DNA of 64,000 nt from Muribaculaceae bacterium (GTDB lineage Bacteria > Bacteroidota > Bacteroidia > Bacteroidales > Muribaculaceae). Positions 49,548-58,798 of the stretch are shown piece by piece. The notes below the pieces were generated by a model, which ran no database searches, was not told the DNA's origin, and saw only the letters and a program-made list of their open reading frames with translations. The first letter of the stretch is position 1, and each line of letters opens with the position of its first letter. Made by a program: the position numbers and the translations under genes. Where the stretch lies: positions 248,001 through 312,000 of the forward strand of contig JAFLTT010000001.1 of assembly GCA_022509165.1 (NCBI GenBank), in the 5' to 3' direction.

Positions 49548-50435
49548 ATGAAGGATAGGAAAATAAATGTGTTGTCTCTATTTTTATTAATCTCTATTTT
49601 GAGTAGTTTAAATATGAAAGCACAGGAGATTCACCAGTTATGGCTTGAAGGTTCAAAAGGTAAATTGTATGCCTTGCTTCAATATCCTGATGAAGTGAAG
49701 AAGGATGTGAAATATCCTTTAGTGATAATCTGCCACGGATTCAGTGGAAATTGTGAATCGGAGATGCAGAAGGATCTTGCCGATGATATTGTAAGGAATG
49801 GAATGGCAGCTCTTCGTTTTGACTTCAACGGTCATGGTAAGAGCGAGGGTTTGTTTCAAGATATGACGGTGCCGAATGAGATTGAAGATTTGAAGGACGT
49901 TATCAAATGGGCCCGGAAGCAACCATGGGTAGAATTTATAGGGCTTGTAGGACACTCGCAGGGAGGTGTCGTTGTAAGTATGGTTTCAGGTGAACTTGGA
50001 AACAAAATCATTAAGGCAGAGGCATTGATGGCTCCAGCTGCTGTCCTGCGAGATGATGCCTTAAGAGGAAGCACTATGGGAGCTTATTATGACCCATATA
50101 ATATTCAGGGAGATTATGTGGAACTTCCCGGATCTCCGGAAGCCGGTTCTATGAAACTTGGTAAGGCTTACATTGAAACAGCCATGACCCTCCCGATATA
50201 TGAAACCGCAAGGAAATATACCGGTCCGACATTGATATTGCAGGGAACCCATGACAGGATCGTCCCTTACACTTATGCCGAAAGATATCATGAAGAGATA
50301 AAGGGAAGCCAGATGAAACTTATTGAAGGAGACAATCATATGTTCTCTAATTCCCTTAAGCAAAGTTGTCAATTTGTTGCCAACTGGATGAAGACAAAGT
50401 TAGAAGGATGGAAAGTGGTGAAGATTGGTTCATAA
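49548..50435 (+). CDS. Alpha/beta hydrolase, secreted
   Basis: CHGFSGN, LRFDFNGHGKSEG, GLVGHSQGGVV, LILQGTHDRIVP. Confidence 0.92.
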   Translation: MKDRKINVLSLFLLISILSSLNMKAQEIHQLWLEGSKGKLYALLQYPDEVKKDVKYPLVIICHGFSGNCESEMQKDLADDIVRNGMAALRFDFNGHGKSEGLFQDMTVPNEIEDLKDVIKWARKQPWVEFIGLVGHSQGGVVVSMVSGELGNKIIKAEALMAPAAVLRDDALRGSTMGAYYDPYNIQGDYVELPGSPEAGSMKLGKAYIETAMTLPIYETARKYTGPTLILQGTHDRIVPYTYAERYHEEIKGSQMKLIEGDNHMFSNSLKQSCQFVANWMKTKLEGWKVVKIGS

Positions 50436-50546
50436 GGTTATTATTACAAATCCTATTTAGATGATTTACTCAAGTAAACCTGTTTATTTTTTAAGTGTTG
50501 AAGGAATAAGATAACACTCTCACGCTAAGACTAAAACGCTATAAAT

Positions 50547-51227
50547 ATGGAAGAAAAGAAAATCAAAGTATTGTTGGTTAACGGATCTCCGAGGCCTAAC
50601 CATAATACCGGAAAGGCATTGCAAGCTGCTATGGAAGGTGCAATCGAGGCAGGTGCAGAAGCTGAACTCATCAATCTATATACTATTAAGAATTTGAAGG
50701 GTTGTTACAGTTGTTTCCGCTGTCAAAGAAAAGGCTTCTCAAAGGTTGATCCTGTTTGTTGTATCAAGGATGGGACTTGGCCATATCTTGATAAGGCAAG
50801 AGAGGCTGACGTGGTGATATTCGGAAGTCCGGTTTATTTCAGTTACCCCACAGGCCTTTTAAGAGCATTTATCGAAAGATTTCTATTCCCGAAATATTCA
50901 TACGATTCAAAGGTGAAGTTGGTGAATCCTAAGAACACCGCCTCTATCTTCACAATGAATTGCCCGAGAGAATTTATGGATCATATCAATTACCCGATTT
51001 TGCTCGGCAACACAGCCGATGGCTGTAAACATGTCTATGGATTTGGCGAGGCGCTTTATATCTGTAACACCTATCAGTTTGATGATTATTCCCAGATGCA
51101 GTTTGATATGTTCCGCGAAGAAGATAAACGCGCCTATCGCGATGCTCATTTCCAAGAAGACCTGAATCGGGCAAAAGAATTAGGAAGAAGACTTGTTGAG
51201 GAAGCTAAAAGTAGATTGAATTTATAA
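50547..51227 (+). CDS. NAD(P)H-dependent oxidoreductase/flavodoxin-fold protein
   Basis: VLLVNGSPRPNHNTGKALQAAMEGA, GCYSCFRCQ, ADVVIFGSPVYFSYPTGLLRAFIERF. Confidence 0.92.
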   Translation: MEEKKIKVLLVNGSPRPNHNTGKALQAAMEGAIEAGAEAELINLYTIKNLKGCYSCFRCQRKGFSKVDPVCCIKDGTWPYLDKAREADVVIFGSPVYFSYPTGLLRAFIERFLFPKYSYDSKVKLVNPKNTASIFTMNCPREFMDHINYPILLGNTADGCKHVYGFGEALYICNTYQFDDYSQMQFDMFREEDKRAYRDAHFQEDLNRAKELGRRLVEEAKSRLNL

Positions 51228-51380
51228 CTGACAATTACTTGGGTGGTACTATTCCTGGTTTAGAGATTCCCTGGTAATCCCATTGAAATACACTCCATTC
51301 TTACTAAATCTGCTAACAATAAGATAACCTTCTATAAATAAAAACAGAAACTCATTAAGATATTATGATAATCTAAAAAA

Positions 51381-51415
51381 CAAGTACATTTTTTGTATAT
51401 ACAATTTATGTACTT
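51381..51415. repeat. Flanking palindromic repeat, copy 1
   Basis: caagtacattttttgtatatacaatttatgtactt; 30/35 identical to copy 2. Confidence 0.85.
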
Positions 51416-51442
51416 AAATTAGTGGTCTAAATTAAATTTATA

Positions 51443-52576
51443 ATGGACATTCCTTTTGTTTATGGCGTAATAGCTACCGGTGATGATTTCACAGACAGGG
51501 AAGAAGCTACAAAACATTTGGTACAGAATTTTAAGGCCTTGACGAATACAATGATTATCTCCCCACGCAGATGGGGTAAAAGTTCATTGGTGCATAAGGC
51601 CTCACAGATTGCTGAAAAGGAAGAAACCAATTTAAGGATTTGTCATATCGATCTATTTAATGTGAGGAGTGAAACTCATTTCTATGAACTTTTTGCGGAG
51701 AAAATAATTGCCGCTACTTCATCAAAATGGGATGAGGTAATAAGTATGGCAAAAAATTTAATGGGAAGAATAGTGCCTCGTTTAAATGTATCCGATGGAA
51801 TAGGAGCCGGAATCTCTTTTGATTTTAATTTTAATAAATCTGATTTCAATCCGGACGAGATATTGGATCTTCCTGAAAAAATTGCAGTAACCAAGAATAT
51901 TAAGTTGATAGTTTGTATTGATGAGTTCCAAAATCTTGCGGAATTAACAGATGGAGATTTTATAATGAGGAGGCTGAGAAGTCATTGGCAACTTCATCAA
52001 AATGTAGGTTATTGTTTGTATGGAAGTAAGCGACACATGATGATGGAAATATTTAATAATTCCTCAAAACCTTTTTATAGATTTGGTGATTTAATTTTTC
52101 TTAATAAAATCCCAAGAGAATATTGGATTCCTTTCTTTATAAAAAGATTTAAGGAAACCGGGAAAGAAATAGATAATGTATCAGCCAACCTTATAGCAGA
52201 ATTAGTTGAAGATCATCCATATTATTGTCAGCAATTAGCACAAATCTCTTGGCTACGAACAGAAAAAGAATGTTCAGAAGAGATTATAAGGAAATCACAT
52301 ATTACATTGGCTGAACAATTAAGTCTATTGTTTGAGAATCTGACAGAAGGTTTGAGTCAGCAGCAAATAGCTTATCTCCACGCTATTATTAATGACGAAA
52401 AAGCTATCACCTCGTCTGAAGTGATGTCAAAATATGGAATTAGTTCATCCACAGCTGCCGTTCGTTCCAGAGATTCACTTGTCAAATCCGATATCTTAGA
52501 TAAAATAGGTAAAGAAATTCATTTTCAAGATCCTGTCTATAAATATTGGTTAAAAACAAAATATTTTGAGGAATAG
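51443..52576 (+). CDS. AAA/archaeal-type ATPase (ATPase_2-like)
   Basis: SPRRWGKSSLVHKASQIA (Walker A), KLIVCIDEFQNL (Walker B), LYGSKRHMM; C-terminal wHTH-like. Confidence 0.88.
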   Translation: MDIPFVYGVIATGDDFTDREEATKHLVQNFKALTNTMIISPRRWGKSSLVHKASQIAEKEETNLRICHIDLFNVRSETHFYELFAEKIIAATSSKWDEVISMAKNLMGRIVPRLNVSDGIGAGISFDFNFNKSDFNPDEILDLPEKIAVTKNIKLIVCIDEFQNLAELTDGDFIMRRLRSHWQLHQNVGYCLYGSKRHMMMEIFNNSSKPFYRFGDLIFLNKIPREYWIPFFIKRFKETGKEIDNVSANLIAELVEDHPYYCQQLAQISWLRTEKECSEEIIRKSHITLAEQLSLLFENLTEGLSQQQIAYLHAIINDEKAITSSEVMSKYGISSSTAAVRSRDSLVKSDILDKIGKEIHFQDPVYKYWLKTKYFEE

Positions 52577-52589
52577 AAGGAAAAGCATT

Positions 52590-52624
52590 CAAGTACAAAA
52601 TTTGTAAATACATTTTATGTACTT
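52590..52624. repeat. Flanking palindromic repeat, copy 2
   Basis: caagtacaaaatttgtaaatacattttatgtactt. Confidence 0.85.
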
Positions 52625-52992
52625 AATCTTTACTGTTTGAGCTGGATGAGTGTTATATTATTAGAAAAGAATATGATAAATATTATAATTTTTTAAGTTA
52701 AGATTGTTTATCTATATCTTATCGGGGTACCTTTTAATAAAAACTCTATCTACATGACAAAAATTAATGCCACCGAAATTAGGCATTCTGAATGGTCTGG
52801 TGAGCTCAACAGCAATCAGTTCTTCAGAAACTTCAAACCGCAATATCCTTAAAAATTACTCACCATATTGCCATTACAAAGGCAAATTCCACTCCGGACT
52901 CTATCGCCGCCGCTACGTCGAATACCATCTCTTATATAATAAATAACCCGGATAATTAGTAATTTTGCGGTAAAGACTTCAAAGTTGATAAA

Positions 52993-53553
52993 ATGATTAA
53001 GGAATTCAATACATATATAGATGGCATTCCTCTTGAATTTTGGAGAGATTTATGTCGGGAAGAAGGAGAACTTAAACAATTTAAAAAGGGAGAATACTTC
53101 CTCTCATCTGGAGAAGTATGTAAATATCTAGGATATATTGAGTCGGGTTCATTCAAGTATGTCGCCTATACAAAAAAGGGGGAAGAGAAAATCGTAGGAT
53201 TGGAAACTGTTGGAGGATTTGTGGCTAACTGGCCATATTGTCTCCAAAAGTTGTCTTCGCCAGTTGCTATAATTGCCAATACAGATTCAGAGATTTCAAG
53301 CCTCTCAGTTTCTAAGATAATAAAGAGAATGGATGAAGAGCTTGACTTTGATAAGTTAGTCAATCTTGCTACCAAAGAAATGTTTTATACTATCTATGAT
53401 AGAATTATTGATTTATACACCAAGACACCAAAAGAAAGATATGAGAAAATGTTGGATAGATGTCCTCGAATGTTTGAAATATTCTCCTTGAAAGACATTG
53501 CTTCTTATTTAGACATCACTCCCACACATTTAAGTAGGTTACGTAAGAAATAA
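52993..53553 (+). CDS. Crp/Fnr-family transcriptional regulator
   Basis: cNMP-binding-like FKKGEYFLSSGEVCKYLGYIESGSFKYV and C-terminal HTH FSLKDIASYLDITPTHLSRLRKK. Confidence 0.88.
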   Translation: MIKEFNTYIDGIPLEFWRDLCREEGELKQFKKGEYFLSSGEVCKYLGYIESGSFKYVAYTKKGEEKIVGLETVGGFVANWPYCLQKLSSPVAIIANTDSEISSLSVSKIIKRMDEELDFDKLVNLATKEMFYTIYDRIIDLYTKTPKERYEKMLDRCPRMFEIFSLKDIASYLDITPTHLSRLRKK

Positions 53554-53578
53554 CAGGATTACTCATAATTATCTTAGG

Positions 53579-53606
53579 ACTCTCAACATTTGTTGAGAGT
53601 TTTTTC
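53579..53606 (+). terminator. Intrinsic terminator
   Basis: actctcaac-attt-gttgagagt followed by ttttt. Confidence 0.8.
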
Positions 53607-53653
53607 ATTTTATAAGCTAACTTTGCCTTATTAATCGTAAAATCATATATCCT

Positions 53654-54010
53654 GTGAAAAGGACTGAGGATTTCTTTATACCTGAAAATAAAGTTAAGTT
53701 GGAAAAGGAATTGGATTATTCAAGAGTAGATGAATATATCCGTTCCGCTGAGGCTTTTTCTCGTTCCACTTATCAGAGTGTCTATATAATAGACTATTTC
53801 AAGCAGAATTTCCTTTATGTATCTCCAAATCCCATGTTCCTGTGCGGTCTCACTCCGGAAGAGATGAAAGAATTGGGATACAGGTTTTATCTTGAATATG
53901 TACCGGAAGATGAACAAGAGGTGCTTCTAAGTCTAAATGAAGCTGGGTTCACTTTTTATAACAAGGTACCTTTGAAAGAAAGAGAAATTTGTTCATATCA
54001 TAATAGTTAA
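53654..54010 (+). pseudogene. Truncated PAS-type N-domain of LuxR-like regulator (GTG start)
   Basis: STYQSVYIIDYFKQNFLYVSPNPMFLCGLTPEEMKELGYRFYLEYVPEDEQEVLLSLNEAGFTFYNKVP; no HTH follows. Confidence 0.5.
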
Positions 54011-54030
54011 TTTATCAATTCAAAAATATA

Positions 54031-54798
54031 TTGAAGGCTCTTAGATTAATCACAATTATTGTTGGCCTAACATTAGTTTTAGGAGTAAAGGCTGATAAAA
54101 AGGAATATCTCTCAATAGTGAATGGATATTTTTTTAAGAATGTAAGTCAGATTTTTAATGATCAAGGTTATCCTAAAGATCTACAAATGTTCAGCATTGA
54201 AACTCCTGATGGTAACAGAGCTTTCGGATTTTATTCGCCGACCATTAATATTACAAATGAATTGAAATCCCTTAGTATCTCTCCCGATTCAATAGTTGAA
54301 GGAGAAGAGTTACTGAGAAGGTTTAATGACTTTATTTCAAGAGAAAAGATAAAAAGAGAAAAAGGAAGTGAAACGACAAAAATAGAAGTCGGGGATTATT
54401 TTCCGGATTTTTTAGCCACTGATATTGATGGGAAAATATGGTCAAATAAAGATGTTGAAGGCAAAGTAATGGTAGTGAACCAATGGTTCACCGGTTGCAA
54501 ACCCTGTCGCCAGGAAATGCCTGAACTTTCTGAATGGAAAGATGAAATGCCTGATGTAATGTTCTTTTCATCCACATATGAAACTCCGGAAGTTGCAAAG
54601 CAAGTTTTAGATAAAGTCCGGTTTACCTGGATTCCAATAGTTAACGACACACAATTCTGTGATTGGGTGGGTGACAGGGGTTATCCCATGACTATAATTA
54701 TAGATAAGGAAGGAAAGATTGCAATGATAGAATTTGGCACTTCTCCCGAAAAAAGAGAAGCCATAAAACAGACTATAAAATCCTTGAGAAAACCATAA
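54031..54798 (+). CDS. TlpA/thioredoxin-like redoxin domain protein
   Basis: FLATDIDGKIWSNKDVEGKVMVVNQWFTGCKPCRQEMPEL (CxxC). Confidence 0.88.
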   Translation: MKALRLITIIVGLTLVLGVKADKKEYLSIVNGYFFKNVSQIFNDQGYPKDLQMFSIETPDGNRAFGFYSPTINITNELKSLSISPDSIVEGEELLRRFNDFISREKIKREKGSETTKIEVGDYFPDFLATDIDGKIWSNKDVEGKVMVVNQWFTGCKPCRQEMPELSEWKDEMPDVMFFSSTYETPEVAKQVLDKVRFTWIPIVNDTQFCDWVGDRGYPMTIIIDKEGKIAMIEFGTSPEKREAIKQTIKSLRKP

Positions 54799-54859
54799 TT
54801 TTTTTCGATATTGAAATTTTCCGGTTAAAAATTGCATCTAACGGGTAAAAAGAAAGAAA

Positions 54860-55351
54860 ATGAAAAGTCCACCGGAAAATGAAATCTTATTCAATTCATT
54901 GATTAAGGAAAATTCAAGAATAATAAATTCAGTTTGCTATTTTTATTCTTCAGAAATTATACCATTCGAGGATTTAAGACAGGAAGTTTATATTAATATC
55001 TGGAAAGGTATTGACCAATTCAGATCTGAGAGCAAAGTATCTACCTGGATTTACAGAATAGCTATTAATACAGCTTTAATGGCGATCAGAACAGGTAAAA
55101 AGAGAATAAATACTGTACCTATTGATTCAATGGTTTTCAATATTTCACAGGAATCAGATAACAGCCAAAAGGATAGACTGGAGGCTCTTGATAGTTTGAT
55201 AGAAAAACTTGATGAAATAGAAAAGGCTATTATCTTGTTATGGTTAGATGAGTTTTCTTACGAAGAAATTGCTGAAACAATGGGAATGAAGAATAGCAAT
55301 GTCGCAACTAAAATTTTTAGAATAAAGGAAAAACTTGTAAAATTAAAATGA
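54860..55351 (+). CDS. RNA polymerase sigma-70 factor, ECF type
   Basis: EDLRQEVYINIWKGIDQFRSESKVSTWIYRIAINTAL; LWLDEFSYEEIAETMGMKNSNVATKIFRIKEKL. Confidence 0.93.
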   Translation: MKSPPENEILFNSLIKENSRIINSVCYFYSSEIIPFEDLRQEVYINIWKGIDQFRSESKVSTWIYRIAINTALMAIRTGKKRINTVPIDSMVFNISQESDNSQKDRLEALDSLIEKLDEIEKAIILLWLDEFSYEEIAETMGMKNSNVATKIFRIKEKLVKLK

Positions 55352-55352
55352 T

Positions 55353-55901
55353 ATGGAACTTAGCGATTTAAAAAAAGATATGAGTATTTTAGAACAAGTA
55401 TTGGCGAAATCAAATGAAAAATTCGTGATCGATATTTCGGTATCAGAAACAGCGCAAACAAAATTGGCAAAAGTATATAAACAAAATGTAAGGAATTGTT
55501 TACTTGTCTCCATAATACCTGTTGTATTGTTAGTGTCAGGTTCAAACACAGAAACTTTCCCCCTATACTTGAAGATTTTTCTTCTTGTCTATCTTCTTCT
55601 GGCAGCAAGCTGGTATGTTTTTTTATGGAATAAAACCGAAAAGATTAATATAATATCTTTGACTCCAGTCTCACTGCTTACTGCAACTTCCAAACTGAAA
55701 CTATACACTTTAGCAGGAGAGATATTCTTTATTGTTGGATTAACTGTCTTTTTCTCTCTTTTCCTAACCAATCTTTGGGATTTCAGCCCATTGAGTTTTG
55801 GATTAGTGATTGGCACTCTATTGTTTGGTATCACTTTTACCCTGACCTTCTATGTGCCAAAACTCAGGAAAATCTTCAACGAAATGGAATCACTAAAATA
55901 A
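55353..55901 (+). CDS. Membrane protein cotranscribed with ECF sigma factor
   Basis: 1-nt gap to sigma gene; four hydrophobic segments after soluble N-terminus. Confidence 0.7.
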   Translation: MELSDLKKDMSILEQVLAKSNEKFVIDISVSETAQTKLAKVYKQNVRNCLLVSIIPVVLLVSGSNTETFPLYLKIFLLVYLLLAASWYVFLWNKTEKINIISLTPVSLLTATSKLKLYTLAGEIFFIVGLTVFFSLFLTNLWDFSPLSFGLVIGTLLFGITFTLTFYVPKLRKIFNEMESLK

Positions 55902-55927
55902 TTCCTAGTGTTTAATGAATTGCAATG

Positions 55928-56614
55928 TCAGAGGGATACAGATAATTTATATCCGATCCCTCTTATATTTAATAGTTGAAGGTTTTTAGATTTTTCAAGG
56001 TATTTTCGTAGTTTGTACACGAAACCATGTAACCTGTTCAGATTATTATAATCATCGTTTTGCCAGATACGGAACATCAGAGTCTTTGCCTCGACAACCT
56101 CATTCGGATGACTAAACATTTCATTGAGAATAACCGCTTCGATATGAGAGAGCTCTATTGTGAAATTATCAATCGTGAGTTTTTGGGAGGCGAAATCTAA
56201 ATTTGCATCTCCGAGATTAATAATTTCATCCTCCGATTTGTTCCCTGTAAATCTTTTCAGTAACGCCTTGATACGAACTACAAGTTCCAGTATTTGAAAT
56301 GGTTTTCTAATATAATCATTTGCCCCTAACTCAAACCCTTTGACAACATCTTCCAGAGAAGTACGGGCTGTAAGAAAAAGCACCGGAATTGATGGAGCTT
56401 TAAGCCTGATCTGACGTACCATTTCAAAACCATCCATTTTAGGCATCATCACATCGGCAATAATTATATCGGGCTGGAATTCCTGAAAGGATCTTAACCC
56501 CAAATCCCCGTTCGGAGCTGTCGCAACTTCAAACCCTTCTCTCTTCAAGGCGTCTTGTATGATGAATGAAAGTGTTGAATCATCTTCTACAAGCAAAATC
56601 TTATCTTTAGTCAT
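55928..56614 (-). CDS. Response regulator, OmpR/PhoB-type
   Basis: ILLVEDDSTLSFIIQDALKREGFEV, IADVMMPKMDGFEM, LTART; C-terminal winged helix. Confidence 0.95.
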   Translation of the reverse strand: MTKDKILLVEDDSTLSFIIQDALKREGFEVATAPNGDLGLRSFQEFQPDIIIADVMMPKMDGFEMVRQIRLKAPSIPVLFLTARTSLEDVVKGFELGANDYIRKPFQILELVVRIKALLKRFTGNKSEDEIINLGDANLDFASQKLTIDNFTIELSHIEAVILNEMFSHPNEVVEAKTLMFRIWQNDDYNNLNRLHGFVYKLRKYLEKSKNLQLLNIRGIGYKLSVSL

Positions 56615-57926
56615 AATTTTTGAAATTAATTGTAAAAGAAGTTCCTTTACCCGGCTGGCTATTTACACTTATTTGCCACCCATGTAATTGTACAATTTGT
56701 TTGACATAAAATAACCCCAGACCATATCCTCCAACTTCATATAGGTCTCCGGAAGTAACCCGATAGAATTTATCATAAATATATGGTATATTTTCCTTTT
56801 TTATTCCTATTCCATTATCTGAAACAGTGATTGAATTTGAATTTGCTGTCAGAGTAATTTCTACCATTTCTCCTGAATATTTCACTGAATTATCCAGAAG
56901 GTTACTTAAAATGTTTGCGAAATGAAGCGTATCAGCTTTGACGGTCAATTTCTCCGGAATATTTAACTTTATGTTTATCAGTTTATCACTTTTCAACTTT
57001 ATCATATCCGAAATTTCTTCAACCAATGGTTTGAGTTCAAAATTTTCCTGGTTTAACTTGATGGACTTGAAACGTTCCATACTCATGGATAGAATGTTCT
57101 CTATCATACCAGACAGATAATTCAATCGCTGGAGAATAATTTTAAGGAACTGTTTGTTTCTCGTTTCATCTGTCGGGTTATAATATCTTAAAAGTGAATC
57201 TGCAGCTGAATAAGCGACTGCCACCGGAGTTTTTAGCTCATGGGTCATATTATGTGTGAAATCATCTTTCATCTGCTCCATCGTACGCAGTTTGCCAACC
57301 CAATTCAAAAGATACCAGATAAGAAAAATCATGATCAGTAATATTGCCGATGAAGTAATGATAATACCTGACATCTGGTTTAGAATGTGACGGTTTAATG
57401 GAGAGATATACACTTTTAAAATTGGTTCTCTCTCTTCTGAAATTGCAAAATCGATTGACCAAAGATTTTTATATCCACTCTCGGAGTAATTCCCAAAAGG
57501 TTTTATAGTGGCCACCTCAGGATTTAATCCGATACTACTAAGCTCTTTTCTAAATAAACTGTCAAGCACCATATAACTTCTTGGAGGGAAAAGTGTATCC
57601 AATTGCTCTGTCAAATGAAAATATGAACTCATGGTTTGTCCGATATTTTCCATAATATTCGGATAATCATAATTTCCCTCTTCATTTTTTGTACCCTCTA
57701 CCAAAAGACTCATTCTGATAAAAGAATCATCTTTCCCGTATTTGTCAGAACTGTTCATGCGATTTATTATTTCCAGGATGTCGGCTCTTCTGACACATTC
57801 CGAAACTGTCTGTAAAGTCTGCTCTTTTAATGAGTCATATAGTCTGTGTAGATAAAATATATTACCGGTTATCAGGGCTGCAAGACAACCAAGAGAAACA
57901 ATCATTATTATACGGAATCTTTTCAT
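56607..57926 (-). CDS. Sensor histidine kinase
   Basis: DDFTHNMTHELKTPVAVAYSAADSLL (H-box), LLDNSVKYS (N-box), VSDNGIGI, GYGLGLFYVKQI. Confidence 0.95.
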   Translation of the reverse strand: MKRFRIIMIVSLGCLAALITGNIFYLHRLYDSLKEQTLQTVSECVRRADILEIINRMNSSDKYGKDDSFIRMSLLVEGTKNEEGNYDYPNIMENIGQTMSSYFHLTEQLDTLFPPRSYMVLDSLFRKELSSIGLNPEVATIKPFGNYSESGYKNLWSIDFAISEEREPILKVYISPLNRHILNQMSGIIITSSAILLIMIFLIWYLLNWVGKLRTMEQMKDDFTHNMTHELKTPVAVAYSAADSLLRYYNPTDETRNKQFLKIILQRLNYLSGMIENILSMSMERFKSIKLNQENFELKPLVEEISDMIKLKSDKLINIKLNIPEKLTVKADTLHFANILSNLLDNSVKYSGEMVEITLTANSNSITVSDNGIGIKKENIPYIYDKFYRVTSGDLYEVGGYGLGLFYVKQIVQLHGWQISVNSQPGKGTSFTINFKNYD

Positions 57927-58057
57927 GTCACAAATTTAAGGATTATCTGATAAAATTATTCCCGAACTAAGACTAACTAAGACTAAAGGAGGTTCAACTA
58001 AGACTATTGAAATGAAACACATCTTAAATTTGTGATGTAAACAAAAAATGTAGTTTC

Positions 58058-58798
58058 ATGAATAAAATAAAATTGTTGTACTTATTTTTTATAGCTGTAA
58101 CTTTCCTTGTCACGGGTTGCACATCTTCAAGAAACTTGATTTTTGCAGACCGTGAATGGCATATAAGCAGTCATTACGGACAGATTATTGACAAAGACAC
58201 AACTTTCAGATTTACATTCGGTGACGTTCTGATTCCCGATCCATTGGTGATTGTATCATCTAAAGATTCGTTGGCCAAATATCCCGGAATGGATAAATTT
58301 CTTGGAGACATACTGACAACAGCAAACATAGACAATTCGGAAATACTGTTTTATGCACCGGAGATGCAATCATTGTTTATAAAGCTAAATTCCGAAATGC
58401 CTCCATTAAGACCCTCTTCGATTTCATCTCCTTTAAGTGATGACAAACCTTATACGATGTGGATCTATGATGGAGATATAGAGCGATGGAACCGAAAGCC
58501 GGAGGAGATGTACACATATACCTATTTCAACAAAAAGAAAAAGCAGCTTCTGATAGTTGATTGCTACAACTACGGAGATACCCCAATAGCTCAGATTACA
58601 ATATTTCAGAACCGTAATAAAGTTACTGATACAATGAGTCTTCCCGTCCCGGGAATCCGATCATCATTTAATTTAAGACCGGACTATAGAAAATATATGG
58701 AGTATATAGAACCCATTTCCAACAGAATAGAAACAAGGCGAGCTACGGCTTTTGGGAATTATAAAATAGGCCGGGAACAAAAATTAAGATATAAATGA
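58058..58798 (+). CDS. Hypothetical lipoprotein
   Basis: Lipobox LVTGCTS; overlaps TBDR start by 4 bp. Confidence 0.7.
   Translation: MNKIKLLYLFFIAVTFLVTGCTSSRNLIFADREWHISSHYGQIIDKDTTFRFTFGDVLIPDPLVIVSSKDSLAKYPGMDKFLGDILTTANIDNSEILFYAPEMQSLFIKLNSEMPPLRPSSISSPLSDDKPYTMWIYDGDIERWNRKPEEMYTYTYFNKKKKQLLIVDCYNYGDTPIAQITIFQNRNKVTDTMSLPVPGIRSSFNLRPDYRKYMEYIEPISNRIETRRATAFGNYKIGREQKLRYK

Noticed and set aside
52754-52948. Short interrupted coding-like stretches (SEWSGELNSNQFFRNFKPQYP*, PYCHYKGKFHSGLYRRRYVEYHLLYNK*)
   Set aside because: Could be a decayed gene but I could not assign any family by eye
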